Positions 17,205-25,762 are shown, counted from the stretch's first letter. The stretch: 64,000 nt of DNA from Microbacterium mangrovi (GCF_000802305.1 NZ_JTDK01000008.1:1-64000), one strand, 5' to 3'. Program-made: numbers and translations. Notes: generated by a model from the sequence alone, not told the origin.

Positions 17205-18215
17205 TCAGTCCAGCGCGTCCAGGCCGCTCTGCAGCACGGGCTCCGTGAGCTCGCCGATGCGGGCGAAGCCGTCACCCACGGTCTGGCCGTGCACCGATCG
17301 GTAGTGGATGCCCTCCACGATGCCGGCGAGCTTGAAGGATGCCAGGGCGAGGTAGAAGCCGAACCTCGACAGGTCGCGGGAGCTGCGCGCCTCGTACCGG
17401 TCGATGCTCTCGGATTCGGAGAGGAACCCCGGCGCGAGGTTCGCGTCGGCGACGATCGCCCCGCCGGCCCGGGCCAGGCGGTCGTAGACGAGCATCAGGG
17501 CGAGGTCGGTGAGCGGGTCGCCGAGGGTCGCCATCTCCCAGTCGATCACCGCCGCCGGGCGATCCTGCGCGTCGATGAGCACGTTGTCGAGGCGGAAGTC
17601 GCCGTGCACGATGCCCGCGGCGCCGTCGGCCGGCACGTCCGCGGCGAGGCGTCGGTACAGCTCGTCGGCCGCCGGCAGCTCGCGCGAGTGCGAGGCATCC
17701 AGCTGCTTCTTCCATCGCTCGACCTGACGGACGAGGAACCCGTCGGGGCGACCGAAGTCGCCGAGGCCGACGTCTCCCGGCACGACCTCGTGGAGGTCGG
17801 CGAGCGTGTCGACCACGCGCTCGGAGACGGCGCGCGTACGGTCTGCTCCGAGCGACGCGAGCTGCGCGGCCCGCGTGAACGCGGTGCCCACGACCCGCTC
17901 CATGACGGTGAACGGCGCCCCGATCACGTCGGCGTCCGCGCAGAACGCGATCATCCGCGGCACCGGCACGGTGCTGCCGGCGAGCGCCGACATGACCCGG
18001 TACTCGCGCGCCATGTCGTGGGCGGTCGCCAGCACGTGGCCGAGGGGCGGCCGGCGCACGATCCACCGGTGCGAGCCGTCGGTGACGTCGTAGGTGAGGT
18101 TCGATTTGCCGCCGACGATGAGGGTCGCCGTCACCTCCGGGCCGGCATCCGGAATCGTCGCGTGAAGCCAGGATCCGAGCCGCTCGGGATCGAGCCCGGG
18201 AACGGGGTCGCTCAC
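17205..18215 (-). CDS. APH-type phosphotransferase (LvaA/ACAD10-11 kinase-like)
   Basis: 336-aa kinase of the aminoglycoside-phosphotransferase fold. The catalytic loop is HGDFRLDNVLID and the metal-binding motif IDWEMATLGDP; the N-terminal nucleotide loop is GGKSNLTYDV. This branch (human ACAD10/11 N-terminal domain, Pseudomonas LvaA) phosphorylates the 4-hydroxyl of hydroxyacyl-CoAs. Genomic context supports that role over antibiotic modification: it lies between an SDR and an LvaC-type dehydrogenase. The GTG start overlaps the SDR stop by 4 nt. LvaB, the small partner of LvaA, is not seen. Confidence 0.87.
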   Translation of the reverse strand: MSDPVPGLDPERLGSWLHATIPDAGPEVTATLIVGGKSNLTYDVTDGSHRWIVRRPPLGHVLATAHDMAREYRVMSALAGSTVPVPRMIAFCADADVIGAPFTVMERVVGTAFTRAAQLASLGADRTRAVSERVVDTLADLHEVVPGDVGLGDFGRPDGFLVRQVERWKKQLDASHSRELPAADELYRRLAADVPADGAAGIVHGDFRLDNVLIDAQDRPAAVIDWEMATLGDPLTDLALMLVYDRLARAGGAIVADANLAPGFLSESESIDRYEARSSRDLSRFGFYLALASFKLAGIVEGIHYRSVHGQTVGDGFARIGELTEPVLQSGLDALD

Positions 18216-18976
18216 CGGCTCGTCCCCAGGGACTCGCCGGTCCCGAGGGTGGCGCCGCCGTCGATGACGAGCGTCTGGCCGGTGATCCAGCCGGCGTCGT
18301 CCGAGAGCAGGAACGCGACGACGCTGCCGACGTCGTCCGGAACGCCGAGGCGCCCCAGCGGATACGCCTGCGCGACCTCGGCCTCGCGGCCCTCGTAGAG
18401 CGCCCGTGCGAAGTTCGTCTTCACCACGGCCGGGGCGACCGCGTTGACGCGGATGCCCGGGCCGAGCTCGACCGCCAGCTCCTCGGTGAGGTGCACGAGG
18501 GCGGCCTTGCTCACCCCGTACATGGCGATCATCGGCGCGGCGCGGACCGCGGCGACAGACGCGATGTTCACGATCGAGCCGCCGTGGTCCCGCATCCAGG
18601 CGGCCTCCGCCTTCTGCACCCACGTGAGTGCCGCGATGACGTTGACCTCCAGGATCCTGCGCGCGGCGCCCGGGTCGAGCTCGAGGAGCGGGCCGTAGGC
18701 CGGGTTGATGCCGGCGTTGTTGACCAGCAGGTCGGCGCTGCCGAACTCCTCGATCGCGATGCGGATCGTCTCGTCCTGGTGGGCCGGGTCGTCGGCCTTG
18801 CCCGCGACGGACCGCGCCCGGGCGCCGAGGGCGGACGCGGCATCCGTCAGGGCTTGTTCACCGCGCGCGGTGATGACGACGTTCGCACCCTCGGCGACGA
18901 GGCGCTCCGCGACGGCGAAGCCGATTCCGCGGCTCGCGCCCGTGACGATCGCGGTCTTTCCGGCCAGCCCGTTCAC
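18212..18976 (-). CDS. Short-chain dehydrogenase/reductase
   Basis: 254-aa classical SDR. The cofactor motif is TGASRGIGFAV, the structural motif NNAGIN, and the catalytic Ser (NIASVAA) and YGVSK (Tyr-x-x-x-Lys) are all present; the C-terminal VIDGG stretch is typical of FabG-like reductases. It is the first gene of the five-gene acyl-CoA operon, overlapping the kinase by 4 nt. In the levulinate pathway an SDR (LvaD) takes part in ketone/hydroxyl conversion, so it may interconvert a keto- and hydroxyacyl-CoA here. The start is GTG 18976; the 132 bp upstream carry only a small hairpin (19041-19055) shared with the preceding gene end. Confidence 0.9.
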   Translation of the reverse strand: MNGLAGKTAIVTGASRGIGFAVAERLVAEGANVVITARGEQALTDAASALGARARSVAGKADDPAHQDETIRIAIEEFGSADLLVNNAGINPAYGPLLELDPGAARRILEVNVIAALTWVQKAEAAWMRDHGGSIVNIASVAAVRAAPMIAMYGVSKAALVHLTEELAVELGPGIRVNAVAPAVVKTNFARALYEGREAEVAQAYPLGRLGVPDDVGSVVAFLLSDDAGWITGQTLVIDGGATLGTGESLGTSR

Positions 18977-19108
18977 GACGAGCGGCGGATGGTCGCGGTG
19001 ATGCGGGCATCGAGCATGGGCGGCTCCTGTCGTCGTGACGCGCCCGGATCGGGCGTGCGTGATTCGAGGATGCCCTGCGCATCGGTCCCCGTCTACGGGG
19101 TGGCTCGC

Positions 19109-19762
19109 TCAGCGCAGCCCGCGCTCGGACGGGTCGGGGAGCCCGGAGTCCGGGTCGGTCTCGTCGAGATCGCCCTGGGCGCGGTAGTCGGCCGAGCCGT
19201 CGGCCTGACGCGGACCCGGAAGCGGGGATGCCCCGGCCTTCCCGTGCCCGTGCGGCGGTCGATCGGAGTCCACGTGCCCGGAGTAGTCGGGTCGCGGCGG
19301 CTGCAGCGGCTGGACAGTCCCCTCGCCGCCCTCCCGGCCGCCGTGCGGACGGCCGTGGTCGGCGAACTCGGCGCGCATGAAGACGAACCGCCACGGGCCG
19401 AGCACGAACTGCGCACCGGTCCGCAGAATCTGGCCCTCGGCGTGGACCGACACCTCGCCGGTGGGAGACCCGCTGGTCTCGTCGGCCGGGCCGTGCAGCA
19501 CCAGCACGTATTCGTCGTCCTCGTCGTGGACGATCTCGGCGTGCAGCACGTCGAGGCCGTCGAGCCGCAGATCGCTGTCGCCTCCTGATCCGATCCGCGC
19601 GACATCCTCCGTCAGCGGGAAGTCCTGGTGGAGACCCTCGCGGGTGACGATCAGGTGCGGATCTCCGGCGCCCCACTCCGCGTGGGTGGTCGCCGGGCCG
19701 CTGCCGGGGTTCAGCTGCTGTTCTTGGTCGTGCGGTTCGTGGGCCGTCTGCTTGGGATTCAC
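19109..19762 (-). CDS. FHA-like domain protein
   Basis: 217-aa hydrophilic protein. A forkhead-associated-like core lies at about residues 50-125: the segment ARIGSGGDSDLRLDG, then LDVLHAEIVHD, follows the Gly-Arg/Ser/His pattern of FHA phosphothreonine-binding domains, with the usual GR replaced by IGSG and SxxH by LHAE. The flanks are disordered: a His/Gln-rich N-terminus and a Pro/Gly/Asp-rich tail. GTG 19762 is preceded by GGAGG at ideal spacing. It may read Ser/Thr kinase signals. No kinase gene is adjacent. Moderate certainty for the domain, high for the gene. Confidence 0.7.
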   Translation of the reverse strand: MNPKQTAHEPHDQEQQLNPGSGPATTHAEWGAGDPHLIVTREGLHQDFPLTEDVARIGSGGDSDLRLDGLDVLHAEIVHDEDDEYVLVLHGPADETSGSPTGEVSVHAEGQILRTGAQFVLGPWRFVFMRAEFADHGRPHGGREGGEGTVQPLQPPRPDYSGHVDSDRPPHGHGKAGASPLPGPRQADGSADYRAQGDLDETDPDSGLPDPSERGLR

Positions 19763-19872
19763 GTGTTCCCTCCTTCGTGTCGGCCGTGCTCGGTCTCCCG
19801 ACGATAGGGCGGGCGCCGGGTCCCGCCGAGGGCCTTGACAGGTCGCCGGAAAGGCTGGTCCTGACATCCGCC

Positions 19873-19912
19873 ATATCTTCCTATTGACAATGGGAAGATA
19901 TCTGCCGAGAAT
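19873..19912 (+). promoter_or_regulatory. PadR promoter with 29-bp palindromic operator
   Basis: 19873-19901 is a 29-bp palindrome with arms ATATCTTCC (19873-19881) and GGAAGATAT (19893-19901); only one symmetric pair is mismatched. TTGACA (19884-19889) sits in its centre as a perfect -35 box, with GAGAAT (19907-19912) 17 bp downstream as -10. Transcription would begin at about the ATG of the PadR gene (19919), so the transcript may be leaderless. Repressor binding would cover the -35 box: autoregulation by the PadR protein is the simplest reading. Confidence 0.65.
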
Positions 19913-19918
19913 GGGGAC

Positions 19919-20278
19919 ATGAGACGGCGACCCGGGGCCCTGCTCCCCCTCGAGGCGGAGATCCTCGATGCCGCGCTGCGGCTGGACCGCAGCGGCGAGC
20001 GGCGGTTCCACGGGTTCGGCATCGCCAAGGTGATCGCCGACGGGCAGGAGACCTCGACCCTCACGTCGCACGGAACGCTGTACAAGGCGCTCGGGCGGCT
20101 CGAGGCGGCAGGGCTCCTCGCCAGCGAGTGGGAGGATGCCGACACGGCCGTGGCCGAAGGCCGCCCCCGACGTCGTCTCTACGAGGTGACCGGCGCCACG
20201 CAGCTGGCGCTGGCCGAGCATCGCATGCGCACCGCCCCGGGCACACCGCTCGGGCGCGCGGCATGGGAGACGCCGTGA
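19919..20278 (+). CDS. PadR-family transcriptional regulator
   Basis: 119-aa winged-helix regulator of the PadR type: EAEILDAALRL, then FHGFGIAKVI, TLYKALGRLEAAGLL (recognition helix and wing region) and RRRLYEVTGA. The usual C-terminal dimerisation helix is short. It is followed with 4-nt overlap (GTGA) by a membrane protein gene, the standard PadR/membrane-protein pair of actinobacteria, in which the regulator represses the operon. A near-perfect 29-bp palindrome covers its -35 box. The inducer is unknown. Confidence 0.88.
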   Translation: MRRRPGALLPLEAEILDAALRLDRSGERRFHGFGIAKVIADGQETSTLTSHGTLYKALGRLEAAGLLASEWEDADTAVAEGRPRRRLYEVTGATQLALAEHRMRTAPGTPLGRAAWETP

Positions 20279-21099
20279 ACGGGCAGCTCGCCCCGCAACG
20301 GCGCCGGACGACCGCGGCGACGGGTGTCGCCGCGCGCATGGTCCTCGCGTGGGTCGATTGCTACACGAGCGGGGTGAGCACGCAGGCGGCCGAGCGCCGG
20401 CGTGCTGAGATCCACTCCGATCTGTGGGAGCAGCAGGCCGACGCACGCGCGAACGGGCGCCCGCCATCGGCGGTGTCGCTCTCGATCGCGCGACGAGCGG
20501 TGTTCGGCGCTCCGGCCGACCTGCTCTGGGTACGCAAACAACGCGCGGCATCACGGGGTCTGCCGACCGAACAGAAGGCAAGATCCATGAACATCGCAAC
20601 TCGTCTCATCGTCCGGTGGTGGTGGGCGTTCGGCGCCGCCCTGCTCGCCGCGTGGGGTCTCACCCAGAGCATCGGACAACTGCTCGAACCCGGCATGCCG
20701 TATCTCGCGGGCACCATCCAGGGCCTCACGGTGTCGACGCTCCTGATCGCCGGCATCGCCCTTCGCCGGTGGATGCCGCGCACCGCCGCGGCCCTCGTCG
20801 TCGCCGGCGGCGCCACCTTCGCGATGCTGACGTGGGCACCGGTCGTGATGGCGATCGGCATCCTGGTGGTCCTCGGTGCCGGCGCCGAGGTCGTGCGCCT
20901 GACCGCCCAGGGCGATCCCGGCCGCGTCGCTGCGGTCGTGGGCGGGCTCATCGCGATCGGCGCGACCCCGATCGGCTATGCGGTGGCCGGGCACGACGCC
21001 GGTGCCGTCGGACTCCTGTGGTTTGCGCTGGGCGCCGCGGGCGTCGCGCTGCTGATCGCCGCCGGCGCGCACCGCACCACCGGCATGCGCGCCGCCTGA
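20275..21099 (+). CDS. Membrane protein paired with PadR regulator
   Basis: 274-aa protein. Residues 20-105 form a soluble region (LAWVDCYTSGVSTQAAERRR, then EIHSDLWEQQADA) typical of actinobacterial PadR-partner membrane proteins; the second part has about six hydrophobic helices from residue 115 to the end. No enzymatic motif. GTG 20275 (4-nt overlap with padR stop, GGGAGA upstream) is preferred over ATG 20263. Function unknown; envelope stress or export-related roles are usually proposed for such pairs. Two strong hairpins follow the gene. Confidence 0.75.
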   Translation: MNGQLAPQRRRTTAATGVAARMVLAWVDCYTSGVSTQAAERRRAEIHSDLWEQQADARANGRPPSAVSLSIARRAVFGAPADLLWVRKQRAASRGLPTEQKARSMNIATRLIVRWWWAFGAALLAAWGLTQSIGQLLEPGMPYLAGTIQGLTVSTLLIAGIALRRWMPRTAAALVVAGGATFAMLTWAPVVMAIGILVVLGAGAEVVRLTAQGDPGRVAAVVGGLIAIGATPIGYAVAGHDAGAVGLLWFALGAAGVALLIAAGAHRTTGMRAA

Positions 21100-21115
21100 T
21101 CCGCACGCACAGACT

Positions 21116-21156
21116 CCGACGCGGAGGGGCTTCGGCCCCGACTCCGTCCGCGTCGG
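21116..21156 (+). terminator. Compound hairpin with UUCG tetraloop
   Basis: CCGACGCGGA (21116-21125) pairs with TCCGCGTCGG (21147-21156); inside it GGGGC-TTCG-GCCCC (21126-21139) forms a tetraloop hairpin. It lies 17 nt after the membrane-protein gene. No clear T-tract follows, so it is a likely but not typical terminator. Confidence 0.5.
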
Positions 21157-21158
21157 CG

Positions 21159-21198
21159 CGCGTCCCGGATGCCGCTCGGAAACGGCATCCGGGACGCG
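21159..21198. terminator. Bidirectional terminator hairpin between convergent genes
   Basis: A perfect 16-bp stem, CGCGTCCCGGATGCCG (21159-21174) with CGGCATCCGGGACGCG (21183-21198), and an 8-nt loop, midway between convergent gene ends 21099 and 21229. It can serve both strands. Confidence 0.65.
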
Positions 21199-21228
21199 TT
21201 GCGTTCCCGATGCCCGGTGGCGCGAGCT

Positions 21229-21930
21229 TCAGGCGGCAAGCGCCGCGATCAGGGCCGTCGCGACCGCATCGCTGGACTGCGGGTTCTGGCCGCTGATCAG
21301 GTTTCCGTCGCGGACGACGTGCTCGGACCACGCAGTCCCGTCCTCGACCAGGACGCCCCGCTCGCGCAGGGTGCTCGCGACCAGCCACGGCGTGTTCTCG
21401 CCGAGGCCGCCGGTCAGCTCCTCCTCGTCGCTGAACACCGTCAGCCGGCGCCCGGCGAAGACGAACGCGCCGGTGGCGTCGACGGCGCTGAGCAGTCCCG
21501 CGGGGCCATGGCAGAAGGGCGCGATGAGGATGCCGGCGGCGTCCGCCGTCGTGAGGATGCCGCCGAGGGCCGCGTCGAACGCGAGATCGGCCATCGGGCC
21601 GTGTCCGCCGGGCAGGACGATCGCGTCGTAGTCGGACACCGCGACGGCATCCAACGCGAGGGGATGGGCCAGCTCGCCCGCGATCGAGTCGAGGTACCGC
21701 CGGAAGTCGGCGACCTTGTCCGTGTCGCCGACGATGTCCGCCGACAGCGAGCCGGGGTCGACGGTCGGGATGCGGCCGCCCGGGGTGGCGATCGTGATCG
21801 TGTGGCCGGCGCGGGTGAGGTCGCGGTGCGCGACGACGAGTTCCTCGGCCCAGTACCCGGTTGCGTGGTCCGTGCCGTCGGCGAGCGTGAGGGAATCGGC
21901 CGCGGTCACGACCATCAGGATGTTCGACAT
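21229..21930 (-). CDS. DJ-1/PfpI (class I glutamine amidotransferase-like) protein
   Basis: 233-aa DJ-1/PfpI superfamily member of the Hsp31/glyoxalase III-like subgroup. The nucleophile elbow is APFCHGPAGLL (Cys and His), with PGGHGPMADL before it; the N-terminal MSNILMVVTAAD and HTITIATPGG segments are characteristic. Such proteins act as glutathione-independent glyoxalases, chaperones or deglycase-like enzymes in stress. AAAGGA lies before ATG 21930. It follows the LysR gene on the same strand, so LysR is a plausible regulator. Confidence 0.85.
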   Translation of the reverse strand: MSNILMVVTAADSLTLADGTDHATGYWAEELVVAHRDLTRAGHTITIATPGGRIPTVDPGSLSADIVGDTDKVADFRRYLDSIAGELAHPLALDAVAVSDYDAIVLPGGHGPMADLAFDAALGGILTTADAAGILIAPFCHGPAGLLSAVDATGAFVFAGRRLTVFSDEEELTGGLGENTPWLVASTLRERGVLVEDGTAWSEHVVRDGNLISGQNPQSSDAVATALIAALAA

Positions 21931-21957
21931 CAGGAGTCCTTTCGACGGACTCGATTC

Positions 21958-22032
21958 TCATCGGCGAGCGCCGAGCACCCCCATCTGATCGTCGAAGGCA
22001 TCCATCGGCGAATCGATGGGGACGTCGGTCAT
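21958..22032 (-). CDS. Candidate 24-aa ORF overlapping LysR stop
   Basis: Short ORF whose ATG overlaps the LysR stop by 4 nt (ATGA) and whose stop lies 27 nt before the DJ-1/PfpI start; the peptide begins MTDVPIDSPMDAF. It could be a real coupled micro-ORF that carries ribosomes toward the next gene, or chance. No homology is known to me. Confidence 0.25.
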   Translation of the reverse strand: MTDVPIDSPMDAFDDQMGVLGARR

Positions 22033-22904
22033 CGGATGAGCCGCCGCAGGCCGGCGGCCGTCGCACCCACGGTCGCGCTGCTCTCGGCCTCCCTCCCGCG
22101 CGTCGCGAGATAGACGGTGTTCAGGGGCGCCACCTCGGGGGTGTCGAGCGCCACGAGGGTGCCCTCGTCGAGATCGTCGGCGACGAGGTAGGCGGGCAGG
22201 ACCGACATCCCGAGGCCGGCCAGAAGGAGGGTCCGGATCGCGCGCAGGTCGGGGATCACCGCAGCGAGTCGAAGGCCCTCGGGCGGACGATCGAACACGC
22301 TGCGCCAGTATCGGCGCACGATCGGCAGGTCGTCCGCGTACCCGACGACGGGAACGTCGTCGAGGTCGACCTCCGACCATGCGGGCGAGGCCACGAGCAC
22401 GAACTCCTCGTCGTACAGCGCCACGGCGGTGATCCCCCGTCGCCGCGGACGGACAGCGCTCACCACGATGTCGAGCGAGCCGTTCACGAGGCTGTCCAGG
22501 AGATCCTCCGCGAGCCCGAACTCGAGGAGCACGGGTGCGCCGACGGCCTCGATGAGGTCCGCGAAGTGCGGAACCACCATGGTGGAGATGATCTCCGCAG
22601 CCCCGCCGACGCGCACCGCCCGGACGGGCGTCGCGCCCGGCCCGGACAGCAGTGCGGCATCCTCGATCGCATCGACATGCCCGGCGACCTCGCGGGCGAG
22701 TTCCACCGCGCGCCCGGTCGGTGTCACGCCATCGCGGTCCCGGTGGAACAGGGCGTAGCCCAGGGATGCCTCCAGCGCGTGCACATGGGCGGACGCGGTG
22801 CCCTGGGAGATCCCGAGCAGCCCGGCAGCACGCGTGATCGATCCGGTCCTGTACACGGTGACGAAGGTGCGCAGATGGTCGAGGCTGGGACGATGGGGCG
22901 CCAC
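22029..22904 (-). CDS. LysR-family transcriptional regulator
   Basis: 291-aa LysR regulator. The winged HTH is at residues 8-65 (LDHLRTFVTVYRTGSITRAA, then LGISQGTASAHVHALEASLG) and is followed by the LysR substrate-binding domain to residue 285 (EFGLAEDLLDSLVNGSLDIV and LLAGLGMSVLPAYLV). The start is GTG 22904. It is divergent from the hemerythrin-like gene (101 bp) and upstream, on the same strand, of the DJ-1/PfpI gene, either of which may be its target. The ligand is unknown. Confidence 0.88.
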   Translation of the reverse strand: MAPHRPSLDHLRTFVTVYRTGSITRAAGLLGISQGTASAHVHALEASLGYALFHRDRDGVTPTGRAVELAREVAGHVDAIEDAALLSGPGATPVRAVRVGGAAEIISTMVVPHFADLIEAVGAPVLLEFGLAEDLLDSLVNGSLDIVVSAVRPRRRGITAVALYDEEFVLVASPAWSEVDLDDVPVVGYADDLPIVRRYWRSVFDRPPEGLRLAAVIPDLRAIRTLLLAGLGMSVLPAYLVADDLDEGTLVALDTPEVAPLNTVYLATRGREAESSATVGATAAGLRRLIR

Positions 22905-23005
22905 GAGCCCACCCTACGGGAGACCCGCCTGGCCATTGCGGGGCCGGCCCCGGAGGGTCTACGGTGGCGCCAGAGAACGACACGTGAGCGCACTGGGGGC
23001 GGGAA

Positions 23006-23731
23006 ATGTCCGACTTCTTCACGATGCTGCCCGGAGAGGCGGCGGCGCCGGTTCCCGACGGGCCGGTCCTGTGCCCGGCTTCGGCGGGCATGAAGCGCAT
23101 CCACCGGGTCTTCCTCTGGGTGTACGACGAGGCTCCGGGGCTCGCACGCTCGGCCGACGACGGCGACACGGAGCGTTCGGCGTATGTCGCGGAGGTCCTG
23201 GGGAACTTCGACAAGCTCCTCCATGTGCATCACGAGAGCGAAGACCTCCTGATGTATCCCAAGCTCGAGCAGCGCGCGCCCGCGTGCGCGCTGCACGCCC
23301 AGGAGATGATCCGGCAGCACGAAGAGGTCAAACAGCACCTCGATGCGATCGAGCCCGTCCGGGAGGAGTGGGCGCGGACCGCGGATGCCGCCGTCGGAGA
23401 GGACCTCGCACAGCGGTACGAGGCGCTGTCGGCGGTGCTCAAGGTGCACCTGCGCCGCGAGGTGACGGAGGTCACGCCGGCGGTCGAGAAGGTGCTGACG
23501 GAGAAGGAGCTGGGCGAACTCGCGAGCCACGGCGTCGACTCGTTCGACAAGAAGGTGATGCTCGCCTACCTCGGGATGGTCCTCGCGACGAACCCGCCCG
23601 GCGAGCGGGAGGAGTTCTTCAAGGACATCCCGTTGCCCGTCCGCATGGCGTACCGGCTCATGGGCCGCCGGCTCTACCGGGAGCAGTACAGCACGCTCTT
23701 CCCGGGTCGGGCCATCCCGGAGACGCTGTAG
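23006..23731 (+). CDS. Hemerythrin HHE-domain protein
   Basis: 241-aa cytosolic protein with a four-helix hemerythrin-like bundle. The metal-ligand pattern is visible: IHRVF (first His), LHVHHESEDLLMYPKLE (HxxxE), IRQHEEVKQHLD and KVHLRREVTEVTP, consistent with a non-haem di-iron site. The C-terminal 60 residues (LAYLGMVLATNPPGEREEFF) are as in actinobacterial HHE proteins. It may act in oxygen, NO or iron handling. It ends 12 bp from the convergent GlxA-type regulator. GGGGGCGGGAA precedes ATG 23006. Confidence 0.8.
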   Translation: MSDFFTMLPGEAAAPVPDGPVLCPASAGMKRIHRVFLWVYDEAPGLARSADDGDTERSAYVAEVLGNFDKLLHVHHESEDLLMYPKLEQRAPACALHAQEMIRQHEEVKQHLDAIEPVREEWARTADAAVGEDLAQRYEALSAVLKVHLRREVTEVTPAVEKVLTEKELGELASHGVDSFDKKVMLAYLGMVLATNPPGEREEFFKDIPLPVRMAYRLMGRRLYREQYSTLFPGRAIPETL

Positions 23732-23743
23732 CGGACCCGGCGG

Positions 23744-24715
23744 TCACCGGTTCAGCGCGGACCGGAATCGCCGCTGGTACTGCGACGGCGAGATGCCCAG
23801 GCGCGCGATGAACACCCGGCGCAGCGCTTCGGCGCTGCCGTACCCCGACAGCGCAGCCGTCTCGGTCACGTTCGCGCCCGCCTCCAGGTGCACCCGGGCG
23901 AGGTCGAACCGCACCGCGGTGACATACCCGGCGGGTGACTGCCCGAGTTCGTCGCGGAAGCGCCGGGTGAGGTGGCGGGGACTCACCGCGACCAGGGCGG
24001 CCAGGTCGGGCACGGTCCAGGCACGGGCCGGGTCGGCGTCGACGAGGTCGGTGGCCCGGCGCACGATCGAGGCAGGCCGCGCGCGAGCCCGAAGCGGTAC
24101 CGAGTACTGCGATTGGCCGCCCGGGCGCTGCAGGTAGACCAGCAGCAGCTGGGCGACGTGCCGCGCGACGTCGGCACCGTGGTCGTCCTCGACGAGAGCG
24201 AGGGCCAGATCGATGCCCGCAGCGACACCGGCCGAGGTCGACACGTCGCCGTCGCGCACGAAGATCAGGTCCGGCTCGACGTGCACCCGCGGGTAGCGGC
24301 GGGCCAGCTCCGGCGCGAACTTCCAGTGCGTCGTGGCACGTCTGCCGTCGAGCACGCCGATCTCGGCCAGCACGAATGCGCCGCTGCAGACCGAGACGAC
24401 GCGGCGGGAACGCGAGACGAGGTCGGCGGCCGCATCCGTCAGCGGCGTGCGTGCGAAGTCACACGGCGGCAGTTCACTGCCCGGCACGATCACGGTGTCG
24501 AACTCGCCCGCGTCACTCGCCGCACCCTGCACGGAGACCGTTCCGCCCAGTGACGTGGACACGTCTCGCCCGTCGGGAGAGAGCATCACGACGTCGTAGC
24601 CGTGCACGGCCTGGTTCGCCTCGACGAACACCTCCGCAGGACCGACGTAGTCGAGGCTCTTCACCCCGTCGAACAGCAGGAACGCGATTCGCCGCGGGGT
24701 GGGGGTCGAAGGCAT
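23744..24715 (-). CDS. GlxA-family AraC transcriptional regulator
   Basis: 323-aa regulator with an N-terminal DJ-1/PfpI-like sensor domain (residues 8-175; [46 protein letters not shown] with the elbow Cys) and a C-terminal AraC double HTH (about 215-315; [20 protein letters not shown] and [20 protein letters not shown]). ATG 24715 is the family-like start. It is divergent from the chloroperoxidase-like hydrolase gene (219 bp), which is its most likely target. Confidence 0.9.
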   Translation of the reverse strand: MPSTPTPRRIAFLLFDGVKSLDYVGPAEVFVEANQAVHGYDVVMLSPDGRDVSTSLGGTVSVQGAASDAGEFDTVIVPGSELPPCDFARTPLTDAAADLVSRSRRVVSVCSGAFVLAEIGVLDGRRATTHWKFAPELARRYPRVHVEPDLIFVRDGDVSTSAGVAAGIDLALALVEDDHGADVARHVAQLLLVYLQRPGGQSQYSVPLRARARPASIVRRATDLVDADPARAWTVPDLAALVAVSPRHLTRRFRDELGQSPAGYVTAVRFDLARVHLEAGANVTETAALSGYGSAEALRRVFIARLGISPSQYQRRFRSALNR

Positions 24716-24934
24716 CCCTCCATCCTTCTGGATGCCTGCCTCCCATCCAATTTGCGGCGCGTCGGCGCGGTGCTGGACCCAGCCTCGAGAAGTCGTCCTG
24801 ATCCGTGGGGTGCGAGGCCGTTGAAGCGGGGCGCGGCGGCCGCGGATCGTGGAGGCTTGAGGCCGGCGCCGTCGCCCGTGACGGCTCCGGCGAATGGGGC
24901 GGCGGGCCGGCCCGTTGATCGCAAGGAGCCCGCC

Positions 24935-25755
24935 ATGCCGACGTTCACCACCTCTGACGGCACTGAGATCTATTACACCGACTGGGGCACGGGCAAGCCG
25001 GTCGTGCTGAGCCACGGCTGGCCGCTCAGCTCGGATGCCTGGGCCGTCGAGTCGAAGCTGCTCGCGGATGCCGGCTACCGCGCCATCGCGCACGACCGTC
25101 GCGGTCACGGCCGGTCCGCCAACACCGACCGCGGACACGACATGGACACGTACGCGCGTGACCTCGCCGAGCTCATCGAGCACCTGGACCTCACCGAGCT
25201 CGTCGTGATCGGTCACTCCACCGGCGGCGGCGAAGTCGTCCGCTACGCGGCGCAGCACGGCAAGGGCCGCGTGCGCAAGGTCGTGACCGCCGGTGCCGTG
25301 CCGCCGATCATGGTCAAGTCCGAGTCCAACCGGAAGGCACCCCGATCGAGGCGTTCGACGGCATCCGCGCGGGCGTCCTCGCCGACCGCTCGCAGTTCTA
25401 CAAGGACCTCGCGGTGCCGTTCTACGGCTTCAACCGCGACGGCGCGGCCGTCTCGCAGGGCCTCATCGACGACTTCCAGCGTCAGGGGATGCTCGCCGGC
25501 CTCGCCGCCGCGTACGACTGCGTCAAGGTCTTCTCCGAGACCGACTTCACCGACGACCTGACCTCGCTCGACGTGCCGATCCTGCTCGCGCACGGCTCGG
25601 ACGACCAGATCGTCCCGATCGCGGCCGCCGCGGAGAAGTCGATCGGCCTGGTCGCGGACGGCACCCTGAAGGTCTACGAAGGCGCCCCGCACGGCATCTC
25701 CGGCGAGTACCAGAAGGCGCTGATCGCCGACATCCTCGCGTTCATCGCGGAGTGA
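24935..25755 (+). pseudogene. Alpha/beta hydrolase (chloroperoxidase-like), frameshifted
   Basis: The gene encodes an alpha/beta hydrolase of the non-haem chloroperoxidase group, about 273 aa if intact. The first frame starts at ATG 24935 (AAGGAG upstream), has [10 protein letters not shown] (oxyanion loop) and GHSTGGGE with the nucleophile Ser95. At about 25330 one C is missing from a CCC run: AACCGGAAGG instead of a codon series for Asn-Pro-Glu-Gly. The downstream frame then continues with the family sequence ([19 protein letters not shown]), the acid Asp in HGSDDQIVP and the His in APHGI. All catalytic residues are thus present but in two frames. Either a recent pseudogene or a sequencing error. 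Confidence 0.85.
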
Positions 25756-25762
25756 CGACCGA

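Noticed and set aside
17205..18215. Aminoglycoside resistance kinase
   Set aside because: The APH fold is shared, but the position between an SDR and an LvaC-type dehydrogenase and the branch-specific motifs point to acyl-CoA metabolism.
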